From Myxococcales bacterium (GTDB taxonomy: Bacteria; Myxococcota_A; Polyangia; Polyangiales; Polyangiaceae), in contig JANYHK010000013.1 in the NCBI GenBank assembly GCA_025359105.1, positions 1 through 36,536 of the forward strand: a stretch of 36,536 nt of DNA. Direction: 5' to 3'. Shown piece after piece: positions 9,388 through 18,410 of the stretch; positions within the stretch are counted from its first letter, which is position 1, and each line of letters begins with the position of its first letter. Position numbers and translations under genes: made by a program. The notes below the pieces were generated by a model. It searched no databases, was not told the DNA's origin, and saw nothing but the letters and a program-made list of their open reading frames with translations.

Positions 9388-10562
9388 GAGCCATGATCCG
9401 ATCGCTTCGTCTCCTCGCTCTCGCGCTCTTGCTCGTGAGCTCGTTCGCCGCCGCGCAGCCGAAAAGGAAGGCCGTCCGGGACGAGCTCCCTGCGGCAGCC
9501 CAAGTCCTCTGGGACGACGCGATGCGCCTGATGACGAGCGGCACCCCCGAGTGGGACAAGGCCGTCGCCAAGTTCCAGGAGGCGTACGACGTCTCCAAGA
9601 ACCCTCGCGTCCTTTTCAACGTGGGCGTGTGCGAAAGAAACCTCCAGCACTACGCGCGCGCGATCGCGAAGTTCAAGCAAGAGCTCGCCGAAGGGGCCGG
9701 CAAGCTCACCCCGCAGGACAAGTCCGAGATCCAGGCCACCATCGACGCGCTCCAGCGCTACGTCTCGACGATCGAGATCATGACGACCGAGGCCGACGCC
9801 ACGGTGTTCCTCGACGATCAGAAGGTCGGTCAGACGCCGATCGCGCCCATCCCCGCCGACGTCGGCGCGCCTCACGTCGTCCGAGTCGAGAAGGACGGCT
9901 TCGTCCCGTTCGAGAAGCGCGACGTGCAGCTCTCGTCGAGCGCGACGACCAAGGTGCAGGTCGAGCTCGAGCCCAAAGTGAAACGCTCGGAGGTCGAGAT
10001 CACGGTGAGCGGCGCGCAAGGAGCATCCATTTTCGTCGACGGGATCGATCGCGGACCGGCGCCGTTCAAGGGGATCGTCGAGGCGGGGCCCCACACGTTC
10101 GAGGCGCGGCAAGCGGGCTTCGACAACTCCGCCCGTCGGGAAGAGGTCGTCTTCAAGCAGCGGCTGAAGCTCGATCTCCCCATGGTTCGCTCGGTCACGA
10201 CGGGCCACGTACGCATCGAGTCCGTCGACGGCGCGACGATCGAGCTCGACGGCAAGGTCGTCGGGATGACGTTCTGGGAAGGCACCATCGACATGGGCAC
10301 GCACACGCTGGCGGCGCGCAAGGACGGCTACAACGACGGCAAGATCGAGATCTACCTCGACAAGGGCGCGACGGTGACCCGCCGGATCCCGCTCACCGCC
10401 GAGAAGAAGAACGAGTGGGTCTTCTGGACCGTCGGCACCGTCGTGGTCATCGCCGGCGTCGCCACCGTCGCGGCCTTCGTCTTTTCTCCGAAGGATCAGG
10501 CGCCGGTCATCGGCACGCTCGACCCCGGTCTCGTCACGGCACGCCACGGCATCCGTTTTTGA
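9384..10562 (+). CDS. PEGA-repeat envelope protein with C-terminal membrane helix
   Basis: 392 residues from ATG 9384, overlapping the kinase stop (ATGA); ATG 9393 is an alternative. An N-terminal signal peptide (RSLRLLALALLLVSSFAAAQ) is followed by a TPR-like helical pair (about 35-115; WDKAVAKFQEAYDVSKNPRVLFNVG-type repeat). Three PEGA modules follow, each with a strand-turn pattern xIFVDGxxxGxxP...GPHTFEARQAGF. A membrane helix lies near the C-terminus (WVFWTVGTVVVIAGVATVAAFVF), leaving a short tail. PEGA modules are surface or periplasmic beta-domains common beside myxobacterial kinases. The context suggests it is a partner or target of the kinase; that is inference. Confidence 0.85.
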   Translation: MRAMIRSLRLLALALLLVSSFAAAQPKRKAVRDELPAAAQVLWDDAMRLMTSGTPEWDKAVAKFQEAYDVSKNPRVLFNVGVCERNLQHYARAIAKFKQELAEGAGKLTPQDKSEIQATIDALQRYVSTIEIMTTEADATVFLDDQKVGQTPIAPIPADVGAPHVVRVEKDGFVPFEKRDVQLSSSATTKVQVELEPKVKRSEVEITVSGAQGASIFVDGIDRGPAPFKGIVEAGPHTFEARQAGFDNSARREEVVFKQRLKLDLPMVRSVTTGHVRIESVDGATIELDGKVVGMTFWEGTIDMGTHTLAARKDGYNDGKIEIYLDKGATVTRRIPLTAEKKNEWVFWTVGTVVVIAGVATVAAFVFSPKDQAPVIGTLDPGLVTARHGIRF

Positions 10563-10594
10563 GTCGTCCTTTCGTCTTAAGGAGTACCCCCCCG

Positions 10595-12679
10595 ATGCGC
10601 TTCAAGAGAACGACCCGGACACTCATCGCCCTCAGCCTCGTCGCGGGCACCGCCACCACGTGGGGCGGCTGCTCGCCGAAGAAGCAGACGGAGCTCGTGC
10701 CGGGCGTCTCCACGCAGGTGAAGGTCCCGAAGGAGCTCAAGTCGATCCGTGTCGACGCGGTGGTGGGCGGGCAGAACGTGTTCTGCGGCGTGTACGACGT
10801 CATCAACGGCTACGCGCGCCTCCCGCGCACGCTGGCACTCCAGTCGACGGGCAAGCCCGGCGGCGTCACCGTCTACGTGACCGGCTTCAAGCAGGGCACG
10901 CTCGATCCCGAGGCGACGCAGGATCAGCAGGCGTGCGCGATCACGCCTATTCCCACGGTGAAGGACGCGAAGAACGGCGACGGCACGTCGCGCGTGCTGC
11001 GCGCGGCCAAGACCAACTACCGGCAGGACCACGTCCTCTTCTTGCCGATGCCGCTCAAGTTCTCTTGCTTCGACAAGGGCTGCCCCATCGATCAGAACCT
11101 GACGTGCAAGGCCGGGAAATGCGTCCCGATGGACGTGAACGAGAGCTCGCTTCCCGACTACAACGACAACCTCGTCTTCGGGAGCTCGAGCACCTGCTTC
11201 AGCCCGGGGGTCTGCCTCGCCGACGCCGTCCTCCCCGAGGTCGTCGACGCCAAGAGCTGCAAGTACGCGCTCTGGAAGACCAAGGGCGCGCCCGACGCCG
11301 GCGCGGGAATCCCGTTCGTGACGAACGGCGCCGGCCTCAACGTGCGCGTGTACTACGACGATGGCTCGATCTCCGAGGTCCTCGACATCGACAACGACGA
11401 AAAGGGTGAGGGGTTCTTCATTCCGGACCCGGTCAACGCGCCGCAGGTGTTCCAGCTCGCCGATGGCCTCTGCCACCCCGACGCCGACGCGCCGCACAAG
11501 GTCGTGGGGCTCGTCGCCAGCGGCATCTGCGCGCCGAAGACGGCGTACCAGCCGCTCTGCGACGAGGAGTCGCCGTCGAACCCCGACAGCGACGCGAGCA
11601 CGACGGGCGGCGACGACGGCGGTGTGGCGTGCACGGCGATCGAGGTCAAGCCGGCCCCGAGCGCGCTCGTCGTCCTCATGGACAGCACCAAGCAGATGCA
11701 GTCGTTCTTCGGCGCGGACGCGGCCAAGAAGGTCCTCGAGCTGAGCCTCGGCGATCCGGTCTTCGAGAAGACCGATCTCGTCTTCGCGTTCACTCCAGGC
11801 CAGACGACGTGCGGCGGGTTCTCGCCCGAGCTCGACGGCAAGACGGTCACGGCGTCGCAAGCCGACATCGCCACCAAGATCGCCGCGAAAGATCCGCTGA
11901 ACCTCGCGGATCCGCCGCGCGCGCTGGGCGTCGCCCTCGAGGGGGCCTACGCCAAGCTGTCCGTGATGGCCGCGACGGCGCTCGCCAAGAAGACCCCGTA
12001 CAATCGCCTCGCCGTGCTCGTGCTCGGCGACGGCAACTTCGACGACGACTGCGGCACCTCGAAGAACCTCCCCGCCATCAGCCACGCCGCGGGCGACGTG
12101 GCGACGTACACCGTCCTCTTCGGTCGCCAGGACCTGGCGCCCAATCCGGCGGGCCTCGTCGGCGCGGGGACGATCCAGACGTCAGGGCTCTTCAACGCCG
12201 ACAGCAAGACCGGCGGCGATCCCAACAACGCCGCGAGCGCGCTCGCGCAAGTGACGCAGGACCTCGCGAGCTGCGTCTACGACGCGCCGCCGGGGCTCAA
12301 GGGAACCGGGACGGTGGCCTACCTGAACCCGCTGCCGCCGGCGCAGCAGGTGAAGATCTCGTACAACGCGTCGTGCGCGAACGGTGTCGACGCGCCCGGC
12401 TGGAACCTCGAGTCGGTGAGCGGCGGCTCGGTCTCCCGCGTCCGCATCTGCGGGAGCGACTGCGCGAACCTCCAGACCGTGCTCAAGAACACCGCCGCGA
12501 TTGCGCTGCAGTCGAACCAGGCGCCGCCTGCGATTCCCATCTTCGTTCACTCGTGCAGCAACCAGCCCGCCACACCATCCATCGACGGCGGGAGCGGAGC
12601 GAAGGACGCCGGGGTCGACGGCGCTGTGCCGGTGGACAGCGGCTCCGACACGGGCAGCGCGGACGCGGGCCCGGGCTGA
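10595..12679 (+). CDS. Lipoprotein with degenerate von Willebrand A-like domain
   Basis: 694 residues; the start ATG 10595 has a TAAGGAG ribosome site 10 nt upstream, and the open frame before it is antisense/overlap only. The signal peptide ends at Cys26 (TTWGGC). The region 27-330 contains many Cys (CFDKGCPIDQNLTCKAGKC-type pattern) and Asp-rich turns. From about residue 355 the pattern ALVVLMDSTKQM, later LAVLVLGDGNFDDDC, resembles a VWA fold, but the MIDAS motif DxSxS reads D363-S-T-K-Q, so metal binding is doubtful. The C-terminus is low complexity (DAG/GSD). It lies 32 bp after the PEGA gene and is probably in the same transcript. The exact role is unknown; an exported binding or adhesion protein is plausible. 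Confidence 0.65.
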   Translation: MRFKRTTRTLIALSLVAGTATTWGGCSPKKQTELVPGVSTQVKVPKELKSIRVDAVVGGQNVFCGVYDVINGYARLPRTLALQSTGKPGGVTVYVTGFKQGTLDPEATQDQQACAITPIPTVKDAKNGDGTSRVLRAAKTNYRQDHVLFLPMPLKFSCFDKGCPIDQNLTCKAGKCVPMDVNESSLPDYNDNLVFGSSSTCFSPGVCLADAVLPEVVDAKSCKYALWKTKGAPDAGAGIPFVTNGAGLNVRVYYDDGSISEVLDIDNDEKGEGFFIPDPVNAPQVFQLADGLCHPDADAPHKVVGLVASGICAPKTAYQPLCDEESPSNPDSDASTTGGDDGGVACTAIEVKPAPSALVVLMDSTKQMQSFFGADAAKKVLELSLGDPVFEKTDLVFAFTPGQTTCGGFSPELDGKTVTASQADIATKIAAKDPLNLADPPRALGVALEGAYAKLSVMAATALAKKTPYNRLAVLVLGDGNFDDDCGTSKNLPAISHAAGDVATYTVLFGRQDLAPNPAGLVGAGTIQTSGLFNADSKTGGDPNNAASALAQVTQDLASCVYDAPPGLKGTGTVAYLNPLPPAQQVKISYNASCANGVDAPGWNLESVSGGSVSRVRICGSDCANLQTVLKNTAAIALQSNQAPPAIPIFVHSCSNQPATPSIDGGSGAKDAGVDGAVPVDSGSDTGSADAGPG

Positions 12680-12698
12680 ACGGCTGGCTGCGGCGCGT

Positions 12699-14468
12699 CT
12701 AGGGACCGAACTGCAGTCCGAGGTAGGGACCTAGGAACATCTGGGCGCCGCTGGTGATCTGGTACGGCGGCGTCGTGATCGCGGCAGGGGTCTGGCCATC
12801 CGCCGCCATGAAGCGGTGGAGATCTCCTGACGCGCGCACGTCGGTGAAGCTGGAGCTCTCGAGCCACAGCAGCATGCCGAGCGTCAGCGCGACGCTGTGG
12901 GTCATGCGCCACTGGACCGACGCGTCGGCAGTGACGGCGGGGGACGCGTAGCTCTTTCCGTTCGGCGCGTAGATGTCCTGGAGGTTCCGGCCGTCGGTCG
13001 ACGTCGCGCGACGCTCGCTGAGGAGCGCGTACTTGTAGGAGACGCCGGGACCGGCGGCGAGCGAGGCGCGGAGGTTCTTGCCCTCGAGGTTCACGCGCGC
13101 ACGAACCGCCAGGACGCCGCCGGTGCGCAGGAAGGTGAACTGCTCGGTGCGCGGCGGCCCGGTGAGCGACGGGTTCGACGACGTGTTCGGTCCGCCGTAG
13201 CCGTTGAAATTCGCCTTCGGTTTGACCTGATCGAACTCTCCGCCGAGCATCACCTCGAAGCCGATGGGAGCAAAGGAGTAGCCGAGGTAGCCCATGAGGC
13301 CTCCGCCGATGGGCATCGGCGTGGCGCAGCTCGAGGCGCCCAGATCGTTGCAACGCGTCTCGATCTCGTTGCCGGAGCCGCCAGGGAGGCCGAGCGCCAT
13401 GAACGCGAAGCCGCCGTAGAGACCGCGGCCGTCCGAGCTCGCCTCGAGGACGTTGGAGGGCTTCGCGTCGCGGCTCTTCGTCAGGACGATCTCGACCTTC
13501 TCGCGGCCGCTGGGGGCGAGGTTGATCTTCTTTTCGTAGCGGTCCCAGCCCTCCTTGGCGACGACGAGGACGTGCTCACCGGGCGCCACATCGCCCGAGA
13601 ACGAGCCCTCCGCGAGCGGCTTGCCGTCGAAGAACACGATTGCGAGGTGATCGCCGGTCGTCACCTCGAGGTGCGCGGTGGCGGCGACCGCAGCGAGCTC
13701 CACGGTGACGGATTTGCCGCGCTCGATCTCCACGCGCTGCGGCGTGGAAGCGCCCGCCGAGCTGCGGACGAGGACCTCGTGCGCGCCGGGATCGACGTCG
13801 CCTTCGTAGGGCGTGGGGCCCACGTCGAGGCCGTCGATGACGACGCGCATCGATTTGTTGTCCTTCTCGCGCACCACGATGCGCCCCTTGGAGAGCTCGC
13901 GGGCGAGCGTCGCCGTCACCGTGGAGGTCTGGCCGTCGGTGGCCGACACCATCTGCTCGAAGGGCGCGAAGCCGGCCTTGGCCACGCGGATCTTGTGCGC
14001 GCCGGCGGCGACGTGGCGCGGCGGGAGGGGCGCAGTGCCGATCGACTTGTCGTCGACGAAGATCTCGGCGCCAGGCTCGCTGACCGCGATCTGGATGATG
14101 CCGGTGTGCGCGGCGAGCTCCTTCCTGCGCGATTCGGCGAGGACCCTCTTGGGCATCGCCAGTCCGTCGCCGTAGCTGCGGAGCAGCTCGTCGTAGGCCT
14201 CGAACGCCTCGGTCTGGCGCTTGTTCTGGTAGAGCGCGTTGGCGAGCCCCTCCAGGGCCGCTGCCGCGTGGGCGAGCTCGAACGCCGCCTTGTACTCGGC
14301 GGCGGCCTTGTCCCAGTCCTTCGCCTTCGCCGCCTTGTCGGCCGCGTCCATGTGCGACTTGACCTCCGCAGGCGCGGGCTGCGCGAAGGTGGCGCGAGGG
14401 ACAGCGACGGAGGTGAGAACGAGGGCCATCGCGAGGGCGAGCGGGCGTGCGGATAGGCGCGGGAGCAT
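12699..14468 (-). CDS. TPR-PEGA protein with C-terminal outer-membrane beta-barrel
   Basis: 589 residues from ATG 14468. The signal peptide (about 1-29, cleaved after ATFAQ) is followed by TPR-like helices at 37-115 (AAAEYKAAFELAHAAAALEGLANALYQ region). Three PEGA modules follow at about 122-190, 195-260 and 265-332, with motifs such as GAEIFVDDKSIGTAPL. From about 350 to the end, alternating hydrophobic strands and Gly/Asn turns, ending GPYLGLQFGP with a near-terminal aromatic, suggest an outer-membrane barrel. The gene is convergent with the VWA-like lipoprotein (19-bp gap). It may connect periplasm and surface in the same envelope system; this is inference from shared PEGA content. Confidence 0.75.
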   Translation of the reverse strand: MLPRLSARPLALAMALVLTSVAVPRATFAQPAPAEVKSHMDAADKAAKAKDWDKAAAEYKAAFELAHAAAALEGLANALYQNKRQTEAFEAYDELLRSYGDGLAMPKRVLAESRRKELAAHTGIIQIAVSEPGAEIFVDDKSIGTAPLPPRHVAAGAHKIRVAKAGFAPFEQMVSATDGQTSTVTATLARELSKGRIVVREKDNKSMRVVIDGLDVGPTPYEGDVDPGAHEVLVRSSAGASTPQRVEIERGKSVTVELAAVAATAHLEVTTGDHLAIVFFDGKPLAEGSFSGDVAPGEHVLVVAKEGWDRYEKKINLAPSGREKVEIVLTKSRDAKPSNVLEASSDGRGLYGGFAFMALGLPGGSGNEIETRCNDLGASSCATPMPIGGGLMGYLGYSFAPIGFEVMLGGEFDQVKPKANFNGYGGPNTSSNPSLTGPPRTEQFTFLRTGGVLAVRARVNLEGKNLRASLAAGPGVSYKYALLSERRATSTDGRNLQDIYAPNGKSYASPAVTADASVQWRMTHSVALTLGMLLWLESSSFTDVRASGDLHRFMAADGQTPAAITTPPYQITSGAQMFLGPYLGLQFGP

Positions 14469-14481
14469 GCCAGGGTCGAGG

Positions 14482-15627
14482 CTACTCGAACGCGGGCGGC
14501 GGATCGAGGTAGTCGACGAGCTCCCCGCGGAACGTCCGGAGGGTCGTTCTTCCCGGGGCGCGGGCGTGGACGTAGTCGGGCGAGAGGGGGACCTTGCCGC
14601 GGCCGCCGGGCGTGTCGCAGATCAGCTTGGGTAGGGCGATGCCGGTCAGGCGGCCTTGCAACGCGGCCATGATCTCCAGCCCGCGGGCCAGCGGCGTTCG
14701 CAGGTGGCTGGTCCCGCGCACCGGGTCGGCCTGCAGGAGGTAGTACGGACGCACCCGGGCGCGCACCAGGCCGCGAAAGAGCGCCTCCAAGGTGTCCGCC
14801 GAGTCGTTCACCCCGGCGAGGAGCACCGTCTGGTTCATCACCGGGAAGCCCGCGTCGGCCAGGCGCGCGCAGGCGGCGAGCGACTCCCGGGTGAGCTCCT
14901 TGGGGTGATTGAAGTGCGTCATCACCCAGAGCGGGTGATGCGGGCGAAGCGCGCGAACGAGCTCGGCGGTCACGCGCATCGGCAGCGTCACCGGGACACG
15001 CGTGGCGAGGCGAATGGTGTCGACGTGCGCGATCGCGCGGACCGCCGCCACCACGCGGGCGAGGCGATCGGTCGCCATCGCCATGGGATCGCCGCCGCTC
15101 ACGATGACGTCGCGGATCTCCGCGTGCGCGCGAATGTACGCTAGCGCCGGCTCCAGCGACGCGAGCGGCACCGCGCCGCCGCCGTCTCCGACCATCCGCG
15201 ACCGCGTGCAGAAGCGGCAGTAGACCGCGCAGCGATCGGTGGCCAGGAGCAGGACGCGATCGGGGTAGCGCTGGACGAGGTGCGGCGCGACCTCGTGCGC
15301 GACCTCTCCGAGCGGATCGGCGAGATCGCCCGGCACCTCGCGCGCCTCACGCGCGTCGGGGACGCACTGCTTGCGGATGGGGCAGCCCGGATCGAGCGGG
15401 TCGGCGAGCTTCGCGTAGTAGGGGGTGATGCCGATCGGCAGCCCCTCGCTCTCGGCGCGGCGCGCGCCCGCCAGCTCGCCCGCAGAGAGCCGCATCGCGG
15501 TGGCCAGCCCCTCCACCGACGTGATCGCGTTGCGGACCTGCCAGCGCCAGTCGCGCGGATTCTTGCGCTCGCGCGGGCGCGCGAGCGGCTTGGGGCGGAC
15601 AAGGCGCGCGGCGTCGAGCAGCGCCAT
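14482..15627 (-). CDS. KamA-family radical SAM aminomutase (lysine 2,3-aminomutase-like)
   Basis: 381 residues. The start ATG overlaps the stop of the upstream lipoprotein gene by one base (TGATG), so translation is coupled. The radical SAM cluster motif is C133-x3-C137-x2-C140 (CAVYCRFC), followed by the SGGDP segment at 177-181 that contacts SAM. The PLP-binding Lys is K345 in PGGRGK. Asp301 and Asp338, the two acidic residues that hold the lysine substrate in clostridial lysine 2,3-aminomutase, are present; EF-P modifying EpmB proteins lack them as I recall. This favours free L-lysine to L-beta-lysine conversion over EF-P modification. The protein is shorter than KamA (about 416). No downstream lysine fermentation or epmA genes are in view. 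Confidence 0.85.
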   Translation of the reverse strand: MALLDAARLVRPKPLARPRERKNPRDWRWQVRNAITSVEGLATAMRLSAGELAGARRAESEGLPIGITPYYAKLADPLDPGCPIRKQCVPDAREAREVPGDLADPLGEVAHEVAPHLVQRYPDRVLLLATDRCAVYCRFCTRSRMVGDGGGAVPLASLEPALAYIRAHAEIRDVIVSGGDPMAMATDRLARVVAAVRAIAHVDTIRLATRVPVTLPMRVTAELVRALRPHHPLWVMTHFNHPKELTRESLAACARLADAGFPVMNQTVLLAGVNDSADTLEALFRGLVRARVRPYYLLQADPVRGTSHLRTPLARGLEIMAALQGRLTGIALPKLICDTPGGRGKVPLSPDYVHARAPGRTTLRTFRGELVDYLDPPPAFE

Positions 15628-16688
15628 CAGTCGCGTCCGGCGTCGGCGACAGGCGCGGCGGCGCCGCCGTCGGTGCCGAGGTCGACGCGCACGGTCGCAA
15701 GCACCTTGTCGTCGACCACCACCGGGTACTTCGTGCGGAGCTGCGCGAGGAGGTCGTCCTCCTTCGCGCGGATCTTGTCCTGGGCGAGCTTCACCCGGAT
15801 GGCGCGCTCGGCCTCCTGGTAGGAGCGCTCGTGCGCCTCGGTCTTCTGCGTGAGCCGGACGACGTAGAAGCGCCCCTCGGCGAGGACGACGTGACCGAGG
15901 ACGTCGTGGAGCTTGGGGATCTCGAAGAGACCGGCGCGCACGGCCTCGGGGATGCGGGTGTTCTCGCCGCGCCCGTCGCCGGGCGGGCTGACCATTCCGA
16001 TATCGCCCACGAGATCGACCGGCACGTTGGCCTTCGCCTGCGGATCGACCGAGCGGGCGCGGACGAGCTCGCCCCACTGGGTCGTCAGCGTGGCACCGGA
16101 GGTCTTTTTGGCCTGCTCGAGCGCGTCCTTCGCGGCCGCCTCGGTCGGCAGGATGATGACCGACGCGCGGCGGCGCTCGGGATCCTTGTAGTCCGCCTTG
16201 TGCGCGTCGAAGTAGGCGCGGACCTCGGCCTCCGGCACGTCCGCCGGCACGGGCGCCCCCTTGCGGGCCTCCTTGAGCATCGCGTCCCGCAGGATGGCGC
16301 GGATCTCCTGCTGCGCGGCCGGATCCTTGTCGTAGCCCTTGAGGGTCGCCTCGCGTGCCAGGAGCTCGACGTTGATCATCTCCGTCAGCAGCTCTTTGCG
16401 CCGCTCGGGGGACTGGTAACGGAGCCGGTCGAAGTTATCCATGTGCTCGAGCGCGGCGGCGTAGTCCCCGAGCGTGATGGTGTGATCGCCCACCTTCGCG
16501 AGCACCTTGCCGGACTGCTCGGGCGTCAGTGACGTGGACGACCGGTGGCCGCCTGCGTCGGGGTCGGTCGTGAGGGCCTTCTCGTTGCAGCTGCCGCACC
16601 CGGCGAGGGCGCCCGCCGCGAGCGCGAGGGCGAGCGCGAGCACACGCCGCGAGGCACGGGCGGAGAAAGGGCCGCGAAACCAGGACAT
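15627..16688 (-). CDS. Peptidyl-prolyl isomerase lipoprotein (SurA/parvulin type)
   Basis: 353 residues from ATG 16688; a GTG one codon upstream (16691) is equally open. The signal peptide has a classical LAGC lipobox with Cys31. Residues about 60-150 form the helical SurA/PrsA-like N-domain (KVGDHTITLGDY, then RRKELLTEMINVELLAREA). Residues about 170-290 form a PpiC parvulin domain (RRASVIILPTEA, GDIGMVSPPG, LHDVLGHVVLAEGRFYVVRL). A C-terminal helix (AERAIRVKLAQDKIRAKEDDL) completes the chaperone arrangement. It likely assists folding of exported proteins at the membrane. It lies first in a two-gene unit with the radical SAM gene and is divergent from the membrane protein gene at 16749. Confidence 0.88.
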   Translation of the reverse strand: MSWFRGPFSARASRRVLALALALAAGALAGCGSCNEKALTTDPDAGGHRSSTSLTPEQSGKVLAKVGDHTITLGDYAAALEHMDNFDRLRYQSPERRKELLTEMINVELLAREATLKGYDKDPAAQQEIRAILRDAMLKEARKGAPVPADVPEAEVRAYFDAHKADYKDPERRRASVIILPTEAAAKDALEQAKKTSGATLTTQWGELVRARSVDPQAKANVPVDLVGDIGMVSPPGDGRGENTRIPEAVRAGLFEIPKLHDVLGHVVLAEGRFYVVRLTQKTEAHERSYQEAERAIRVKLAQDKIRAKEDDLLAQLRTKYPVVVDDKVLATVRVDLGTDGGAAAPVADAGRD

Positions 16689-16748
16689 CACGGGCCATTT
16701 ACTACCACGCGCCGGAGCGCGCTACTTGCGCTACGTTTCGCGCCGCTC

Positions 16749-17582
16749 ATGGGCTCGAAGCTGCTCGCCACACCGGCCCGCTCGTCGCTCGGGACCGTGC
16801 TGCTCGCCGGCCTCGCATGGGTGGCCGTGCGCGGCCTCCCCGCGTGGTTCGGGCCGGAGCGTGAGCGCGTGCCGGTCGCTGCCGTCGCGTGGGCCGTGCT
16901 GAGCGCCGCGTTCTGGCTCTACCTGCGGGGCGAGGAGGCCCGGCTCACGCGCGAGCTGCGGGTGGCTCGAAGCGGGACGAGCGTTCAGCGCCGCGCGCTT
17001 CTCCGGCGACGCAGGCCGACGCCATACTTCGGGATCGCGATGTTCTGGTACGCGGCGGTGCGCGTCCTCGCCGCGCTGGCGTCGACGACGCTCGGCTACG
17101 CCGCGGTGCTCGTGGCCGAAACGGAGCTCCAGGCCGCGCGCGCGACGCTCGGCGGCTTCGCCCAGCTCCTGACGTTCGGTCCGCTGCGGGAGCTCCGCGC
17201 CGTCGTCGAGGCCGATCTCGACCGTGCAACGGGGACCGAGGAATCGCTGGCGAAAGCGATCCGCTCGCTCTACGCCGGCCCCGCCTTCGCGCACCACGAG
17301 GCGGAGCGCTACCGCCTGCATGTCCTCGTGAAGGCGCTCCTCCAGCAGGGGGACGAGGCGACGGCCCGCACGATCGCGGAAGAGCTGAAGGGGAGCGACG
17401 ACGAGGTCCTGCGCGTCTACGGCGTTTGGCTGAGCACCTGGTTCGAGTGGACCCACCTCGACGCGCCGACCGAAGCGGACACCCGCCTGGCGCTGCTCCT
17501 CGCGCGGACGCACGGCGCCGTGGACCTCGTGGCCCGCCTCGAGGCCGCGCTGCGCCAGGCGGCGCCCGCGGGGGAGCCGTAG
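16749..17582 (+). CDS. Unrecognised membrane protein (three predicted helices)
   Basis: 277 residues from ATG 16749, 60 bp from the divergent parvulin gene. Hydrophobic segments lie at about 14-31, 41-59 and 94-123. The first two form a hairpin with a short loop; a basic stretch (RRALLRRRRP) precedes the third. The remaining C-terminal half (about 125-270) is soluble and helical, with TPR-like character (ARTIAEELKGSDDEVLRVYG). No family was recognised. It lies upstream of pyrH with a 51-bp gap and may share its transcript. Confidence 0.6.
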   Translation: MGSKLLATPARSSLGTVLLAGLAWVAVRGLPAWFGPERERVPVAAVAWAVLSAAFWLYLRGEEARLTRELRVARSGTSVQRRALLRRRRPTPYFGIAMFWYAAVRVLAALASTTLGYAAVLVAETELQAARATLGGFAQLLTFGPLRELRAVVEADLDRATGTEESLAKAIRSLYAGPAFAHHEAERYRLHVLVKALLQQGDEATARTIAEELKGSDDEVLRVYGVWLSTWFEWTHLDAPTEADTRLALLLARTHGAVDLVARLEAALRQAAPAGEP

Positions 17583-17633
17583 ACCTGCCGCTGTTGCGGC
17601 GGCCCGCGTGCGCGGGTAACACCCCAAGTGCCC

Positions 17634-18404
17634 ATGCCGACCACGCCCCAACGCGACGACCAGACCATCGTCCCTCCGCCCCCCGCCGCCGACGGCCTGC
17701 GCTACCGCCGCATCGTGCTGAAGCTGAGCGGCGACGCCCTTTCCGGTGCCGCAGGCTACGGCATACAGCCGGAGGTCCTGCGCGAGACGGCGAAGGAGCT
17801 GTCCGAGGTCCACGCCCACGGGGTGCAGATCGGCCTGGTCGTCGGCGGCGGGAACATCTTCCGCGGCTTGAAGGGAGCGAGCCAGGGCATGGACCGCGCC
17901 CAGAGCGACTACATGGGCATGCTCGCGACGGTGATGAACGCGCTCGCGATGCAGGACGCGCTCGAGAAGGTCAACGTGCCGACGCGCGTGCAGACCGCGA
18001 TCGAGATCCGCGAGGTCGCCGAGCCGTACATCCGGAGGCGCGCCATCCGCCACCTCGAGAAGGGGCGCGTCGTCATCTTCGCCGCCGGCACCGGCAACCC
18101 GTACTTCTCGACCGACACCGCCGCCGCGCTCCGGGCGATGGAGATCCACGCCGACGCGCTCTTCAAGGCCACCAAGGTCGAGGGCGTCTACGATCGCGAT
18201 CCGGTCCGCCACCCCGAGGCGAAGATGTACGAGAAGATGACGTTCGATCGCTTCTTGAACGAGAAGATCGGCGTCATGGACTCCACCGCGGTGACGCTCT
18301 GCCGCGACAACCACATGAGCATCCGCGTCTTCAAGATGACGACGCGCGGCAACATCAAGCGCGTGTGCTTCGGGGAGCCCATCGGAACGATCGTCGAGGA
18401 GTAG
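17634..18404 (+). CDS. pyrH: UMP kinase
   Basis: 256 residues from ATG 17634 (a GTG two codons upstream is also in frame). It phosphorylates UMP to UDP in the cytoplasm, the first step toward UTP and CTP. The amino acid kinase fold is evident: [13 protein letters not shown] (usual KLSGEAL), [12 protein letters not shown], the [26 protein letters not shown] helix region, [34 protein letters not shown] by segments, and VYDRDP. The N-terminus has an extra Pro/Gln/Asp-rich piece of about 20 residues before the conserved RYRR. In most bacteria pyrH follows rpsB-tsf and precedes frr; none of those genes is here. Confidence 0.95.
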   Translation: MPTTPQRDDQTIVPPPPAADGLRYRRIVLKLSGDALSGAAGYGIQPEVLRETAKELSEVHAHGVQIGLVVGGGNIFRGLKGASQGMDRAQSDYMGMLATVMNALAMQDALEKVNVPTRVQTAIEIREVAEPYIRRRAIRHLEKGRVVIFAAGTGNPYFSTDTAAALRAMEIHADALFKATKVEGVYDRDPVRHPEAKMYEKMTFDRFLNEKIGVMDSTAVTLCRDNHMSIRVFKMTTRGNIKRVCFGEPIGTIVEE

Positions 18405-18410
18405 AGAGCG

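Noticed and set aside
9551-10594. Upstream extension of the VWA-like lipoprotein frame
   Set aside because: This part overlaps the PEGA gene in another frame and is Arg/His rich; the ribosome site and signal peptide place the start at 10595.
16435-16443. DnaA-box-like TTATCCATG, considered because parS suggests oriC nearby
   Set aside because: It matches only seven of nine consensus bases, is single, and lies inside the parvulin gene; no cluster or AT-rich unwinding region is present.
17603-17616. CCCGCG/CGCGGG inverted repeat before pyrH
   Set aside because: The loop would be 2-4 nt with a stem of five or six G/C pairs and no T-run; too common in this base composition to call.
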